Assembly (NCBI RefSeq): GCF_023718305.1
Contig: NZ_QEYO01000010.1
Location: 62,001-126,000 of the forward strand
DNA length: 64,000 nucleotides
Direction: 5' to 3'
From: Gramella sp. AN32
Lineage (GTDB): Bacteria > Bacteroidota > Bacteroidia > Flavobacteriales > Flavobacteriaceae
How positions within the stretch are numbered: position 1 is the stretch's first letter; the number at the start of each line of letters is the position of its first letter. The notes below the pieces were generated by a model, which did not search any database, was not told the origin of the DNA, and worked only from the letters and a program-made list of their open reading frames with translations. This document shows, one piece after another, positions 34,452 through 43,049 of this stretch. The translations under genes and the position numbers were made by a program.

Positions 34452-35743
34452 TGGAAAATTCACAAAGGGTTGTGGTTACAGGAATGGGCGTGGTCGCTCC
34501 CAATGGCGTTGGGCTTACTGAATTTGAAGCTTCCATTAAGTCGGGCAAAAGTGGGATTCGATTTTTTAAGGAATTAGAAGACCTTAATTTTAGCTGCCAG
34601 ATAGGAGGGAAGCCCAATATCCCGGAAGCTTTATTAAAGGAATATTTTTCCCCGCTCCAATTGCGCGGACTCAATTCCAGCGGAATTATTTACGGGGTCA
34701 TGGCAGGAATGGATGCCTGGAAAGATGCAGGCTTAACAATTGATCCCGATTCAAAATCTCCTGATTGGGATAATGGTATTATTTTCGGGACGGGAATTTT
34801 AGGAGTAGATAAATTCAGGGAAGCCATTCATTTGATCGATGCCGGGAAAACCCGAAGGCTGGGGAGTACCAGTGTACTCCAGACCATGGCCAGCGGCATA
34901 AGCGCTTATCTCGGGGGGATATTAGGCTGTGGCAACCAGGTAACTACCAATTCTTCTGCTTGTACTACCGGAACAGAGGCCATATTAATGGGTTATGAAA
35001 GGATAAAATCTGGGAAAGCAACACGAATGTTGGTTGGAAGTTGCAGTGATCATGGACCTTATGTTTGGGGTGGTTTTGATGCGATGCGAATCCTGCCGGG
35101 TACCTATAACCAAAATCCGGAAGAAGCTTCCAGGCCTATGAGTGAGTCGGCTGCAGGCTTTGTGCCGGGAAGCGGAGCGGGTGCACTTTTACTGGAAGAT
35201 TACGATGCTGCCATAAAAAGAGGTGCCACAATCTATGCAGAAATTTTGGGCGGAGAGGTAAATAGCGGCGGGCAAAGGGCAGAAGGCAGTATGACCGCGG
35301 CAAATAATGAAGCTGTAATAAGGTGTATTCAAAACGCGCTGAAAAATTCAGGAATAAAAGCAGAAGATATAGATGCTGTTAATGGCCATCTTACCGCAAC
35401 CACCCGGGATGCGGTAGAGATTGAAAACTGGAAAAAAGCTTTGAGTAGGAATCATGATAATTTCCCTTATATCAACTCTTTAAAAGGTATGACGGGACAT
35501 TGTTTAAGTGCTGCCGGTTCTATTGAAAGTGTGGCCGCAATTCTTCAGCTTCAGGGAAATTACATTTTCGGCAATGTAAACTGCAACAATATTCATCCTG
35601 AAATTCTTGAAAAAATTGATCATTCCAGCATTCCGCAGAAAACAATCCAAAAAAAGATTAAACATCTTATAAAAGCCAGTTTTGGTTTCGGAGATGTGAA
35701 CGCAGTTGTTATCTTTAAAAATATAAATGATCAAAATGACTGA
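34451..35743 (+). CDS. Beta-ketoacyl-ACP synthase (FabF-like KAS II)
   Basis: 430-residue thiolase-fold condensing enzyme. It starts at ATG 34451, overlapping the dehydratase stop by one base. Catalytic Cys near 171 lies in NSSACTTGTEAI. The first His (near 312) is in NGHLTAT and the second (near 348) in GHCLSAAGS. The first His motif differs slightly from the usual AHGTST. The C-terminal GFGDVNAV loop matches KAS II. It would elongate the acyl chain handed to the type III PKS. No chain-length-factor partner was seen, so it is likely a homodimer. Confidence 0.9.
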   Translation: MENSQRVVVTGMGVVAPNGVGLTEFEASIKSGKSGIRFFKELEDLNFSCQIGGKPNIPEALLKEYFSPLQLRGLNSSGIIYGVMAGMDAWKDAGLTIDPDSKSPDWDNGIIFGTGILGVDKFREAIHLIDAGKTRRLGSTSVLQTMASGISAYLGGILGCGNQVTTNSSACTTGTEAILMGYERIKSGKATRMLVGSCSDHGPYVWGGFDAMRILPGTYNQNPEEASRPMSESAAGFVPGSGAGALLLEDYDAAIKRGATIYAEILGGEVNSGGQRAEGSMTAANNEAVIRCIQNALKNSGIKAEDIDAVNGHLTATTRDAVEIENWKKALSRNHDNFPYINSLKGMTGHCLSAAGSIESVAAILQLQGNYIFGNVNCNNIHPEILEKIDHSSIPQKTIQKKIKHLIKASFGFGDVNAVVIFKNINDQND

Positions 35744-35990
35744 CCAGGATATTATCTCCAGACTTAAACATATCGTAAAACCTTATGTGCAGCGTGAAAT
35801 AGGTATGCAGGATTTCAATAAACAAACAGATTTTTTAAAAGATCTTGAGATCAATTCCGCCAATTTAGTGGATGTGGTTTTAGATGTTGAAGACGAGTTC
35901 GGTATTGAAGTAGATAACGATTCCATGCAAGGGATGCTTAGGGTGGGTGATGCGGTTAATATCATCAACAATAAAAAATCTATCCAATGA
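35736..35990 (+). CDS. Acyl carrier protein
   Basis: 84-residue four-helix carrier protein. The phosphopantetheine Ser is in LEINSANLVDVVLDVEDEF (near residue 40); this site reads N-S rather than the D-S-L of housekeeping AcpP. ATG at 35736 is preferred; ATG at 35727 adds three residues. It overlaps the ketosynthase end by 8 nt and the transferase start by 4 nt. It is probably a private carrier for this operon. Confidence 0.9.
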   Translation: MTDQDIISRLKHIVKPYVQREIGMQDFNKQTDFLKDLEINSANLVDVVLDVEDEFGIEVDNDSMQGMLRVGDAVNIINNKKSIQ

Positions 35991-36526
35991 TAGGAAACGA
36001 CCTGGTTTCTTTAGAAAGGCTGGATCAAAAAAAAGCCGGGAATCCCCGGTTTCTACAAAAGATATTCACCCCCAGGGAACAGGAAATCATTCAGATTTCT
36101 GAAAATCCCGATTTACAATTATGGCAATTTTGGTCTGCCAAAGAATCGGCCTATAAAGCCCATCAACGAAAGTTTCAGCTGGCTCGAAAATTTAATCCTC
36201 TAGATTTTGCAGTTGACCCAAATAATTTTACGGTGAAAATAGGGGATTCAGTATATCCGGTCATTGTTCAGAAAATTAAAAGTTTTATCTATTCTAAAAC
36301 TGTATTTACATCTATCCAAAAATTTCAAACATTTTTTTCTGAAGGAAATAAAATTCCTTCCGAAGATATCATTGAATTGATTGGTTTAACTGCTGATTTT
36401 CAAATTGTAAAAAATCATTTAGGAATCCCTTCCTTACATCAAAAATCAAGTTCCCGGGAATATCCTATTTCAATAAGCCATGAAGGGAAGTTTAGCTCGT
36501 TTTTAATTCCGTTAATTAACTATTAA
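35987..36526 (+). CDS. 4'-phosphopantetheinyl transferase
   Basis: 179 residues. It has IGNDLVSLERL at the N-terminus and the WSAKESAYKAH motif near residue 50, which carries the W-x-x-K-E-x-x-x-K signature and the Mg2+ ligands. PPTases move phosphopantetheine from CoA to the Ser of a carrier protein. Its start overlaps the ACP stop (ATGA), so carrier and activating enzyme are translated together. It ends the operon. The sequence is of the compact AcpS/Sfp-intermediate size. Confidence 0.85.
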   Translation: MIGNDLVSLERLDQKKAGNPRFLQKIFTPREQEIIQISENPDLQLWQFWSAKESAYKAHQRKFQLARKFNPLDFAVDPNNFTVKIGDSVYPVIVQKIKSFIYSKTVFTSIQKFQTFFSEGNKIPSEDIIELIGLTADFQIVKNHLGIPSLHQKSSSREYPISISHEGKFSSFLIPLINY

Positions 36527-36609
36527 AAGCCGTTAAACATTTTAAAAGGGGGATGTTGTCCCGAAACCCATTTTGTATCTTCAAAGAACAAAACAAAAAT
36601 TAGAAATTT

Positions 36610-37326
36610 ATGAAGACAGTAGATAAAATGGAGATCCTGCACAGCCAAAGTGCTGAATTTATTCAAAAGAGCGAATCAGGTAAATTTTTAAAATTGATCC
36701 CGGATACTTTTATAATAAAGGGGGATGAAGTAGATGGGGTTCAAAATCAGGCCTACGCCTTAAGACATCTTAACCGTAGGGATATGATTCTAATTGATGT
36801 TGTGGAAAAATCCACCAAAAATGCCGTAAAAAAACTGATAGAGGAGGGCTACAATATAAAAGGTATTTTAATTACCTGCGATACCATTTTGAAAACTGCC
36901 TATGCCGATCTTAAAACAATTTCTGAAGATGCCGGAGGTGCGCCTATTTATGCACACCCACGAAATAACTTTAAAGATACGTTTAGAACTAAAGATATAA
37001 CCGCAAAAGATCAAATCCTTACGAGTTTTGGAATTAATATTTTTGACCTCCCCGGGAGCGATGGAGCTTCGGTAGTTGTGTATAGCGATTTTAATGATGG
37101 GATGTTATTTCCAGGGGAAGATGCCGTCGGATCTAATTATGATACGGAAACTTCTACTTTTTCCAGACCGGAAAAAAAGAACTCCAACAACGACTATGGA
37201 CTGGCAGAAAGCTGGGCTGCATTTGATACTGAATTTACCTATTTGTTTCCCCGAAAAGGAAAACCAGGTTTTAATCTGGAAGAAGGGAACCAGATCGATA
37301 TTATAAATACACTGGGAAAAAGTTAA
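36610..37326 (+). CDS. Metallo-beta-lactamase-fold-like protein lacking the metal-binding motif
   Basis: 238 residues, no signal peptide or membrane helix. The order of elements mimics an MBL hydrolase: LIDVVEKS (cf. LIDTG), a helix, then KGILITCDTILKT where the HxHxDH metal motif belongs, then a GGAPIYAHPRN strand. It continues PGSDGASVVVYSDFNDGMLFPGEDAVG (shown in two parts here: PGSDGASVVVY and GMLFPGEDAVG), recalling PGHTPGSVVL and LFTGDAL. All five usual His ligands in the first motif are replaced. It is therefore probably a pseudoenzyme, or uses another chemistry. It follows the polyketide operon but has its own 84-nt leader. Identification is by pattern, not search. Confidence 0.55.
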   Translation: MKTVDKMEILHSQSAEFIQKSESGKFLKLIPDTFIIKGDEVDGVQNQAYALRHLNRRDMILIDVVEKSTKNAVKKLIEEGYNIKGILITCDTILKTAYADLKTISEDAGGAPIYAHPRNNFKDTFRTKDITAKDQILTSFGINIFDLPGSDGASVVVYSDFNDGMLFPGEDAVGSNYDTETSTFSRPEKKNSNNDYGLAESWAAFDTEFTYLFPRKGKPGFNLEEGNQIDIINTLGKS

Positions 37327-37350
37327 TTTTCCACAAGTAATTAATTTTCG

Positions 37351-37440
37351 AAAGGACTGTTTTAAAGATTTTGACTGGCCACGATTGTTTTGAATTCAGC
37401 AAATCCGCCAGGGAACCAACTTCTTGCGAACAGTCTTTTT
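37351..37440 (+). other. Large-loop inverted repeat with T-run (possible structured RNA or terminator)
   Basis: AAAGGACTGTT at 37351-37361 pairs with AACAGTCTTTT from 37429, an 11-bp stem with one G-U. A nested CTGGC/GCCAG pair (37375-37379 with 37407-37411) lies in the 67-nt loop, and a T-run follows. It could end transcription of the MBL-like gene or be a small RNA. The minus-strand membrane gene stops at 37439, within it. Confidence 0.35.
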
Positions 37441-38014
37441 ATTTGTCCTCCTCTTCGAGATCTTCCTTGGCCTCTTCCTTAGCTTCTTTGGTTTCCTCAA
37501 CATCTTCCGTCGAAAGCAGCGGATGTTCATCTACTTCCAGGCCAACGATTAGAATTACGTTTACTACCGTACCATAAAGCATCATGACCACCGCAATAAA
37601 ACCTCCGCCTAAAATGGAAGCCATGCCCAGGCTCAAATAATAAATCGCCTCATACCAGCCCGTACTAACTTCTTCAGACTCGCTTATAGGGAGGTTAAGC
37701 ATTAAAAAAGTGATGACCGTCACTACCAGCAATATGATATTCGATTTTGCGATCATCAGTAAATTTTTATAATGCTGGTTGGTGAGTTTATTATTGGATG
37801 ACCTACTAATCCCCAGAAGCGTAAGCATAAGCGCCAGAATTGTCGTACATCCTAAAATAACCGTATTGCAAAGCATGTTTATTCCAGACAGGGAATTTTG
37901 AAGTAATTCCAGGGCTTTATATCCGGAAACCTGACCCAGAATAAAAGTTCCTGTTCCCATTACTACAGTTGAAACTATACCCCCAACTGTTGCGCGTTTT
38001 ACAATTGCATTCAT
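37439..38014 (-). CDS. Four-helix membrane protein with acidic tail, unknown function
   Basis: 191 residues. Four membrane segments are visible: about 9-29 (GGIVSTVVMGTGTFILGQV), 44-68, 85-108 (SNIILLVVTVITFLML) and 125-160. The last ~30 residues are a highly charged tail of Glu and Lys (EETKEAKEEAKEDLEEEDK) that should lie in the cytoplasm. There is no catalytic motif. It is divergent from the aconitase gene. I do not recognise a family. Confidence 0.7.
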   Translation of the reverse strand: MNAIVKRATVGGIVSTVVMGTGTFILGQVSGYKALELLQNSLSGINMLCNTVILGCTTILALMLTLLGISRSSNNKLTNQHYKNLLMIAKSNIILLVVTVITFLMLNLPISESEEVSTGWYEAIYYLSLGMASILGGGFIAVVMMLYGTVVNVILIVGLEVDEHPLLSTEDVEETKEAKEEAKEDLEEEDK

Positions 38015-38137
38015 AAATTTCGGTAAATATTACTAGATGAACAAAGGCTTTAAAGGCTCTGTTAATTTTAAGGTTGTGTTAATCGTACTAAAATTTCGGG
38101 CAAAAGATAGTAATTTAATAATTCAAATTTCACAAGA

Positions 38138-40123
38138 ATGACTAAACTCAACGTTACACAAAAATTAATAAAAGAACACCTCTTAGAAGGCGAAATGCTG
38201 GCCGGAAAGGAAATAGGTATAAAAATAGACCAGGCCTTACTTCAGGATGCTACCGGCACCCTGGTACAATTGGAGCTTGAAGCAATGGGTTTAAAAAAAG
38301 CTCAAACCGAAGTCGCCGTGCAATACGTAGATCATAACCTTCTACAAACCGATTTTAAAAATGCAGATGATCATTTATTTCTCCTCTCTGCAGCTCAAAG
38401 ATTTGGCCTCTGGTATAGCAGGCCAGGAAACGGCGTAAGCCATCCCGTGCATATGCAACGTTTTGGGAAACCGGGCAAAACCATGATAGGATCTGATAGT
38501 CATACCCCGGCGGCAGGTTCGCTGGGAATGCTGGCGATTGGAACCGGCGGTCTGGATGTGGCCGCAGCAATTGCGGGACAACCTTATTTTGTAAAAATGC
38601 CTGCGGTCATGGGGGTAAAACTAACCGGAAAATTACCAGACTGGGTAAGTGCCAAAGATGTGATCCTTGAAATGTTGAGGAGATATGATGTAAAAGGAGG
38701 CGTGGGGAAAGTTATAGAATATTATGGTGACGGGCTGCAACAGATGAGTGCCATGGATCGTCATGTGATCGCAAATATGGGCGCTGAACTGGGCGCAACT
38801 ACTACTGTTTTCCCTAGCGATGAGGAAACTAAAAGATTTTTAAAATCTCAGGAGAGGGAAGGGGATTGGAGTGAATTAAAAGCCGATGAAGGCTGCTCCT
38901 ATGATTTTGAGGATGAAATAATCCTTGATGATTTGATCCCGCTTATTGCGCTGCCTACCAGTCCCGGAAATGTAGTTCCGGTTCGCGAAGTAGAAGGGAA
39001 GCCGATAAGTCAGGTGGTCATTGGATCTTCTGCCAATCCCGGGCTGCGGGATTTTTGGATGGCCGGCGCGATTGTAAAAGATAAATCTGTGAACAATGAT
39101 GTTTCCCTGGATATTAACCCTACTTCCAGGCAATTGATCCAGAATATGATCGATAATAAGGCTTTTGCCAATTTAATAAAGGCAGGGGCAAGGTTTCACC
39201 AATCAGGTTGTATGGGCTGTATCGGAATGGGGCAGGCACCTGCCAGTAATACCATCAGTTTAAGGACAATGCCCAGAAATTTTCCGGATAGGTCCGGGAC
39301 CGAAGATGATCAGGTTTATTTATGTAGCCCGGAGACGGCAGCTGCTTCAGCCCTTACCGGAAAAATTACCGATCCGCGTGATTTGGAAAAACTCTACGGA
39401 ATGAGTTACCCACAATTTGAAAAACCTGAGATTGAGATCATTAATACTGATATGCTGGTGGCGCCGCTGGAAGATGGAACGGGCGTGGAATTGAAAAAAG
39501 GACCCAATATTCAGTCTTTACCACATATTGATCCCATCCTTAATGATTATGAAATCCCGGTATTATTGAAAATGGGGGATAATGTTTCTACTGATGAAAT
39601 TTTAAAAGCGGGCGCTGAAGTATTGCCTTTCCGAAGTAATTTGCCGGAGATTAGTAAATATTCCTTTACCGTAATCGATGATACTTTTTATGATCGGGCA
39701 ATGAAGGCCAAAAATGATTTTGGGGGGCATATCGTTGTGGCCAAAGACAATTATGCTCAGGGATCGAGTAGGGAACATGCGGCATTGGCCCCTAAATATC
39801 TGGGACAGGTAGCGGTTATTGCAAATTCTTACGCACGTATCGCCTGGCAAAACCTGGCGAATTTCGGGATCCTTCCGCTGGAATTTATCGATATAAAGGA
39901 TTATGAAAAAATAGAACAGGGGGATAAAGTAAAATTTAGCAATCTTACCCGGGATGTGATTAGCAGGAATGATATTAAAGTGATCGTTGAAAAGCAAAAC
40001 GGGAAGAGGGAAGAATTCCTGACCAAACATACTTTGAGTGACCGGCAAATAGATATTTTAGTTAAAGGAGGGATTATCAATGACTTTAAAGAAAAACTGG
40101 ATCAGAAAAATTTAAAAGCTTAA
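38138..40123 (+). CDS. Aconitate hydratase (short type)
   Basis: 661-residue 4Fe-4S enzyme interconverting citrate and isocitrate in the TCA cycle. The GSDSHTPAAGSLGMLAIGTGG segment (given as GSDSHTPAAG and GMLAIGTGG) is near residue 115. Two of the cluster cysteines are in HQSGCMGCIGMGQAP near residue 355. The C-terminal swivel domain contains YAQGSSREHAAL. It is shorter than the ~755-residue mitochondrial-type enzyme common in flavobacteria, matching instead the compact group of ~640-660 residues. A second aconitase elsewhere in the genome is possible. A terminator follows. Confidence 0.93.
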   Translation: MTKLNVTQKLIKEHLLEGEMLAGKEIGIKIDQALLQDATGTLVQLELEAMGLKKAQTEVAVQYVDHNLLQTDFKNADDHLFLLSAAQRFGLWYSRPGNGVSHPVHMQRFGKPGKTMIGSDSHTPAAGSLGMLAIGTGGLDVAAAIAGQPYFVKMPAVMGVKLTGKLPDWVSAKDVILEMLRRYDVKGGVGKVIEYYGDGLQQMSAMDRHVIANMGAELGATTTVFPSDEETKRFLKSQEREGDWSELKADEGCSYDFEDEIILDDLIPLIALPTSPGNVVPVREVEGKPISQVVIGSSANPGLRDFWMAGAIVKDKSVNNDVSLDINPTSRQLIQNMIDNKAFANLIKAGARFHQSGCMGCIGMGQAPASNTISLRTMPRNFPDRSGTEDDQVYLCSPETAAASALTGKITDPRDLEKLYGMSYPQFEKPEIEIINTDMLVAPLEDGTGVELKKGPNIQSLPHIDPILNDYEIPVLLKMGDNVSTDEILKAGAEVLPFRSNLPEISKYSFTVIDDTFYDRAMKAKNDFGGHIVVAKDNYAQGSSREHAALAPKYLGQVAVIANSYARIAWQNLANFGILPLEFIDIKDYEKIEQGDKVKFSNLTRDVISRNDIKVIVEKQNGKREEFLTKHTLSDRQIDILVKGGIINDFKEKLDQKNLKA

Positions 40124-40146
40124 CCAACTTGAATTTAAAACAAAAG

Positions 40147-40177
40147 AAAACCCTCTCGATAGAAGAGGGTTTTTTTC
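40147..40177. terminator. Hairpin terminator between aconitase and HPF genes
   Basis: ACCCTCT (40150-40156) pairs with AGAGGGT (40164-40170), extended by A-T pairs on both sides and followed by T7. The flanking A-run makes it usable from both strands for the two convergent genes. Confidence 0.88.
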
Positions 40178-40195
40178 TTAGGGAAAACGAATTAA

Positions 40196-40495
40196 TTAAT
40201 GTGTTTTCATTTTCGCTTTGCGTTTATCCAGCTGCCTGTCTAAATCCCTTGTAGTTTCTGCTATAGAAGCTTCAAATGAATTCTCATTAGATTCGGCAAA
40301 AATTTCCGGACCCGGAGCGCTTAAACGCACTTCGGAAATATAACCGTTGGGCTTTTGATTTTCATCTATTTTAAAATACACATTCGCCCTAACGATCCAA
40401 TCGTATTTGTTTTCTAATTTGTCAAGTTTTTTCTGGGCAAATGCTTCTAGTGATTCATTTTTAGAAATATTCACGTATTCAAATATGGCTTCCAT
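40196..40495 (-). CDS. Ribosome hibernation-promoting factor (HPF/RaiA family)
   Basis: 99 residues of the short HPF/YfiA type. It starts EAIFEYVNISKNESLEAF, continues KKLDKLENKYDWIVRANVYF and VRLSAPGPEIFAES, and ends with a helix ETTRDLDRQLDKRKAKM, matching the beta-alpha-beta core that sits in the 30S decoding centre. It silences or stores ribosomes in stationary phase. It lacks the C-terminal dimerisation domain of long HPF. It stands alone, convergent with the aconitase. Confidence 0.92.
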   Translation of the reverse strand: MEAIFEYVNISKNESLEAFAQKKLDKLENKYDWIVRANVYFKIDENQKPNGYISEVRLSAPGPEIFAESNENSFEASIAETTRDLDRQLDKRKAKMKTH

Positions 40496-40684
40496 ATAGT
40501 TAAATTTAAATTCAGCCCAATTAACCTATTTGCAACTGTTTTACCAAAGATCTTGGTTAAAATTGGGAATTATTTAGCACATTTTTTAGACTTGTCTTTA
40601 ATCTGAATAATCAAGTTTTAAATTACTGTGAAAGCCTTTAGCAAGCTCACTTTATATTGTATTTTTAATAAAATACTTATACAA

Positions 40685-41125
40685 ATGGACTTACCACAAA
40701 AGATGATGAGAGAAGCAATAAAACTTGCCAGAAAGGGGAGGGATATTGATGGGGGCGGACCCTTTGGTGCGGTGATTACCAAGGGTGACCAAATTATTGC
40801 AAAAGCCTACAATCAGGTTGGGAAAGGAAACGATTGCACGCAACATGCTGAACTACGGGCAATTCAAGCTGCCTGTCATAAATTGGGAACTGATGGATTG
40901 AAAGGTTGTGTGTTGTATACAAGTTGTGAACCCTGTATGATGTGTCTTGGAGCAGCATATTGGGCAGATTTCGATTATATTTATTTCGGCGCATCTGCTG
41001 AAGATGCCAAAGAAAATGGATTTCTATATTCAGATATGTATTATAATTCCGGAAATGAAGCAAGGCACTCGGAATTTAAAATGATCCAGATGTACCGGGG
41101 ATTGGCCCTGGAAGTGTGGAAGTAA
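40685..41125 (+). CDS. Guanine-deaminase-like nucleoside/base deaminase
   Basis: 146-residue CDA-fold deaminase. The zinc site is intact: HAELRAIQ (His ligand and catalytic Glu) and TSCEPCMMCLGAAYWA (two Cys ligands, P-C-x-x-C). The segment YFGASAEDAKENGFLYSDMYY matches guanine deaminase (GuaD) rather than the tRNA adenosine deaminase TadA. ATG at 40685 is preferred to an upstream GTG because the extra 19 residues are not family-like. It is 22 nt before the FNT gene and probably cotranscribed. Confidence 0.88.
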   Translation: MDLPQKMMREAIKLARKGRDIDGGGPFGAVITKGDQIIAKAYNQVGKGNDCTQHAELRAIQAACHKLGTDGLKGCVLYTSCEPCMMCLGAAYWADFDYIYFGASAEDAKENGFLYSDMYYNSGNEARHSEFKMIQMYRGLALEVWK

Positions 41126-41147
41126 AAAAATTCCGAAGAACCAACCT

Positions 41148-42038
41148 ATGGATGATAAAAAAAATCAGGAAAAAGAAAAGCAAAAAAAAGAAAAGCAGGA
41201 CCGGATCGATCACGAACTGGATAAAAAGGGCGATGAATCTACCGAAAAAGATGAAACCACAGATAAAAGTCATGGTGATATTCTTAAGGAACAGATCATG
41301 CAGGGTTGTGAAACCTACGATAGAAGCGGAAGCAGCATTTTCCTAAGTTCAATTACCGCGGGGCTGGAGATTGGATTTAGTTTTTTAATGATCCTTGCTT
41401 TATTCAGTTTTCTGGAAGCGAAGCTTGCTGAAGATGTAATTTTTAAACTTATTTCTTTGGTTTACCCGCTGGGTTTTATTTTGGTCATCCTGGGTCAATC
41501 TATACTTTTTACGGAACAGACGGCTTTATTAACCCTTCCCGTACTTAATAAAAAAAGATCGATTTATAGTTTATTCAAGATTTGGGGAATTGTGATCTTC
41601 GGGAATCTTATTGGCGGAATGTTGATTGCATTCACCCTAATATGGCTTGGGCCAAGATTGGATATTTTTGACGAACATGCCATCGCAGCTATTGGGGAGC
41701 ATGTGGTTGATTTTCCGTTAATGACGGTATTGGTAAGTGGTATTCTGGCTGGTTGGCTTATGGGCCTTTTATCCTGGCTGCTAACTTCGGCCAAGGATAC
41801 GGTGAGCCAGATCATCATGATATTTTTAATTACCGGGATGATGGCTTTTACCGGTTTACACCACAGTATTATTGGAAATATTGAAATTTTCGCCGGGATG
41901 CTGGTTTCTTCAAAAATAAGTTTTACCGATTATGTGTATGTGGAATCTATGGCCATTCTGGGAAATGCCATAGGCGGCGCAGTTTTCGTAGCCCTTTTAA
42001 AGTATCGTGCCTTTGTTTTTAATGTAAAAATGCCTTAA
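41148..42038 (+). CDS. Formate/nitrite transporter (FNT) family channel
   Basis: 296 residues. The first ~55 are very charged (runs of Lys, Glu, Asp) and cytoplasmic. Six membrane segments follow, with the FNT-typical regions GLEIGFSFLMILALF, LFTEQTALLTLP, FGNLIGGMLIA and GNAIGGAVFVALLKY. FNT proteins are pentameric channels for small monovalent anions such as formate, nitrite or hydrosulfide. The charged extension makes this the YfdC-like branch, whose substrate is not clear. No formate or nitrite enzymes are adjacent. Confidence 0.88.
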   Translation: MDDKKNQEKEKQKKEKQDRIDHELDKKGDESTEKDETTDKSHGDILKEQIMQGCETYDRSGSSIFLSSITAGLEIGFSFLMILALFSFLEAKLAEDVIFKLISLVYPLGFILVILGQSILFTEQTALLTLPVLNKKRSIYSLFKIWGIVIFGNLIGGMLIAFTLIWLGPRLDIFDEHAIAAIGEHVVDFPLMTVLVSGILAGWLMGLLSWLLTSAKDTVSQIIMIFLITGMMAFTGLHHSIIGNIEIFAGMLVSSKISFTDYVYVESMAILGNAIGGAVFVALLKYRAFVFNVKMP

Positions 42039-42061
42039 CCATAATAGCCTCAAACAAATGT

Positions 42062-42076
42062 TTCATACTGTATGAA
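42062..42076. promoter_or_regulatory. 15-bp perfect palindrome, possible operator
   Basis: TTCATAC-T-GTATGAA lies 24 nt after the FNT stop and 121 nt before the next ATG. It has the form of a small dimeric regulator site; no matching second copy was found by eye. Confidence 0.25.
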
Positions 42077-42197
42077 GAGACCTGAATTTGGCAAAATTTA
42101 CACCTATTGAGATCAGGATTATCTGTTAAAGGAAAACTAATCGCTGTCGTTGCTCAAAGATGAATCCCTAAATTAGAGGTTCACAAAAACTAATATT

Positions 42198-42404
42198 ATG
42201 GCTGAAGAGAAGAAAGACGACCACACAAACTGGCAGGAAAATGCAGCCAGGCCATCCAATTTCAATAGAAAGGATAATGATTTGGAGAAAGATGGTGACG
42301 GAAATTTAAAGATCAAAAAGGATCGGGGAATTTCTGATGAAGAAGATGAAATGATCCAGGATACGCTGGATTCTTTAGAAGTAGGCGAAGATGAAGAAGA
42401 ATAA
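42198..42404 (+). CDS. Small acidic hydrophilic protein, unknown function
   Basis: 68 residues, no hydrophobic segment, rich in Asp, Glu, Lys and Asn (AARPSNFNRKDNDLEKDGDG, then EDEMIQDTLDSLEVGEDEEE at the end). It is probably disordered in part. Good A-rich start region (AACTAATATTATG), its last 14 bases overlap the downstream lipoprotein gene, and the composition is unlike an out-of-frame shadow. I regard it as a real gene without an assigned role. Confidence 0.65.
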   Translation: MAEEKKDDHTNWQENAARPSNFNRKDNDLEKDGDGNLKIKKDRGISDEEDEMIQDTLDSLEVGEDEEE

Positions 42405-42906
42405 ATTAAAATATTTTCCTTTTCTGCTTATTGCTGTCTGCGCAATATTTATTCTTTCCTGCGGAACGGGAAAGGATAAATATTCTGAAGCAGAATATGC
42501 GAAATTGCGGGAGCTTATTGAAAATGAGAGTTTCGAAATATCCCATCTTTGGGCTTTGCCTTTGCGGGGCGGACAGGTAAACCTTATTGGAAATCCCAAT
42601 TATATTAGGATTTACCATGATAGTGTAGAGGTAGACCTTCCATATTTTGGGGTGCGACAAATGGGTGGTGGCTACAACAGCACGGCTGGTTTTGAATATA
42701 AAGGCACACGGAAAAACTTCGAAATGAAGGAGAACCAACGAAACGGTGGACTCGTTTTAAAATTTGAGACCATCCAGGATAGTGAAACCGTAGACTATAT
42801 TGTAACTTTATTTCCTGAGGGTAAGGCAAATACTCAAATTATAAGTGCACATCGCGATAATATTTCTTTCCAGGGAACTTTTGATCAATATAATAGAAAA
42901 GACTAG
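42391..42906 (+). CDS. DUF4251 lipoprotein
   Basis: 171 residues. The lipobox ends in FILSCGTG with the lipidated Cys near residue 24. The body matches DUF4251: LWALPLRGGQVNLIGNPNYIRI, given in two parts here (LWALPLRGGQ, NLIGNPNYIRI), then VDLPYFGVRQMGG and a Ser/Gly-rich turn. It is an all-beta periplasmic lipoprotein of unknown role that is common in Bacteroidota. Its start overlaps the acidic small gene, so the two are cotranslated. Confidence 0.87.
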   Translation: MKKNKLKYFPFLLIAVCAIFILSCGTGKDKYSEAEYAKLRELIENESFEISHLWALPLRGGQVNLIGNPNYIRIYHDSVEVDLPYFGVRQMGGGYNSTAGFEYKGTRKNFEMKENQRNGGLVLKFETIQDSETVDYIVTLFPEGKANTQIISAHRDNISFQGTFDQYNRKD

Positions 42907-43049
42907 GATCTTCAGGATTTTAGCAAATAAAGATAGTACTGGAAATAATGTTTTTTGGACATCTTAATTACAGAAATAAAGAAGGAGAGGGTTAGTTTGG
43001 AAAGTATTTAGCATCTTGAATTATTTTCGCTTCTATTTCTAAACATAAG

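Noticed and set aside
37371..37577. 68-residue serine-rich plus-strand ORF
   Set aside because: The serine runs are the antisense of the Glu/Lys-rich tail of the minus-strand membrane protein, so it is a shadow.
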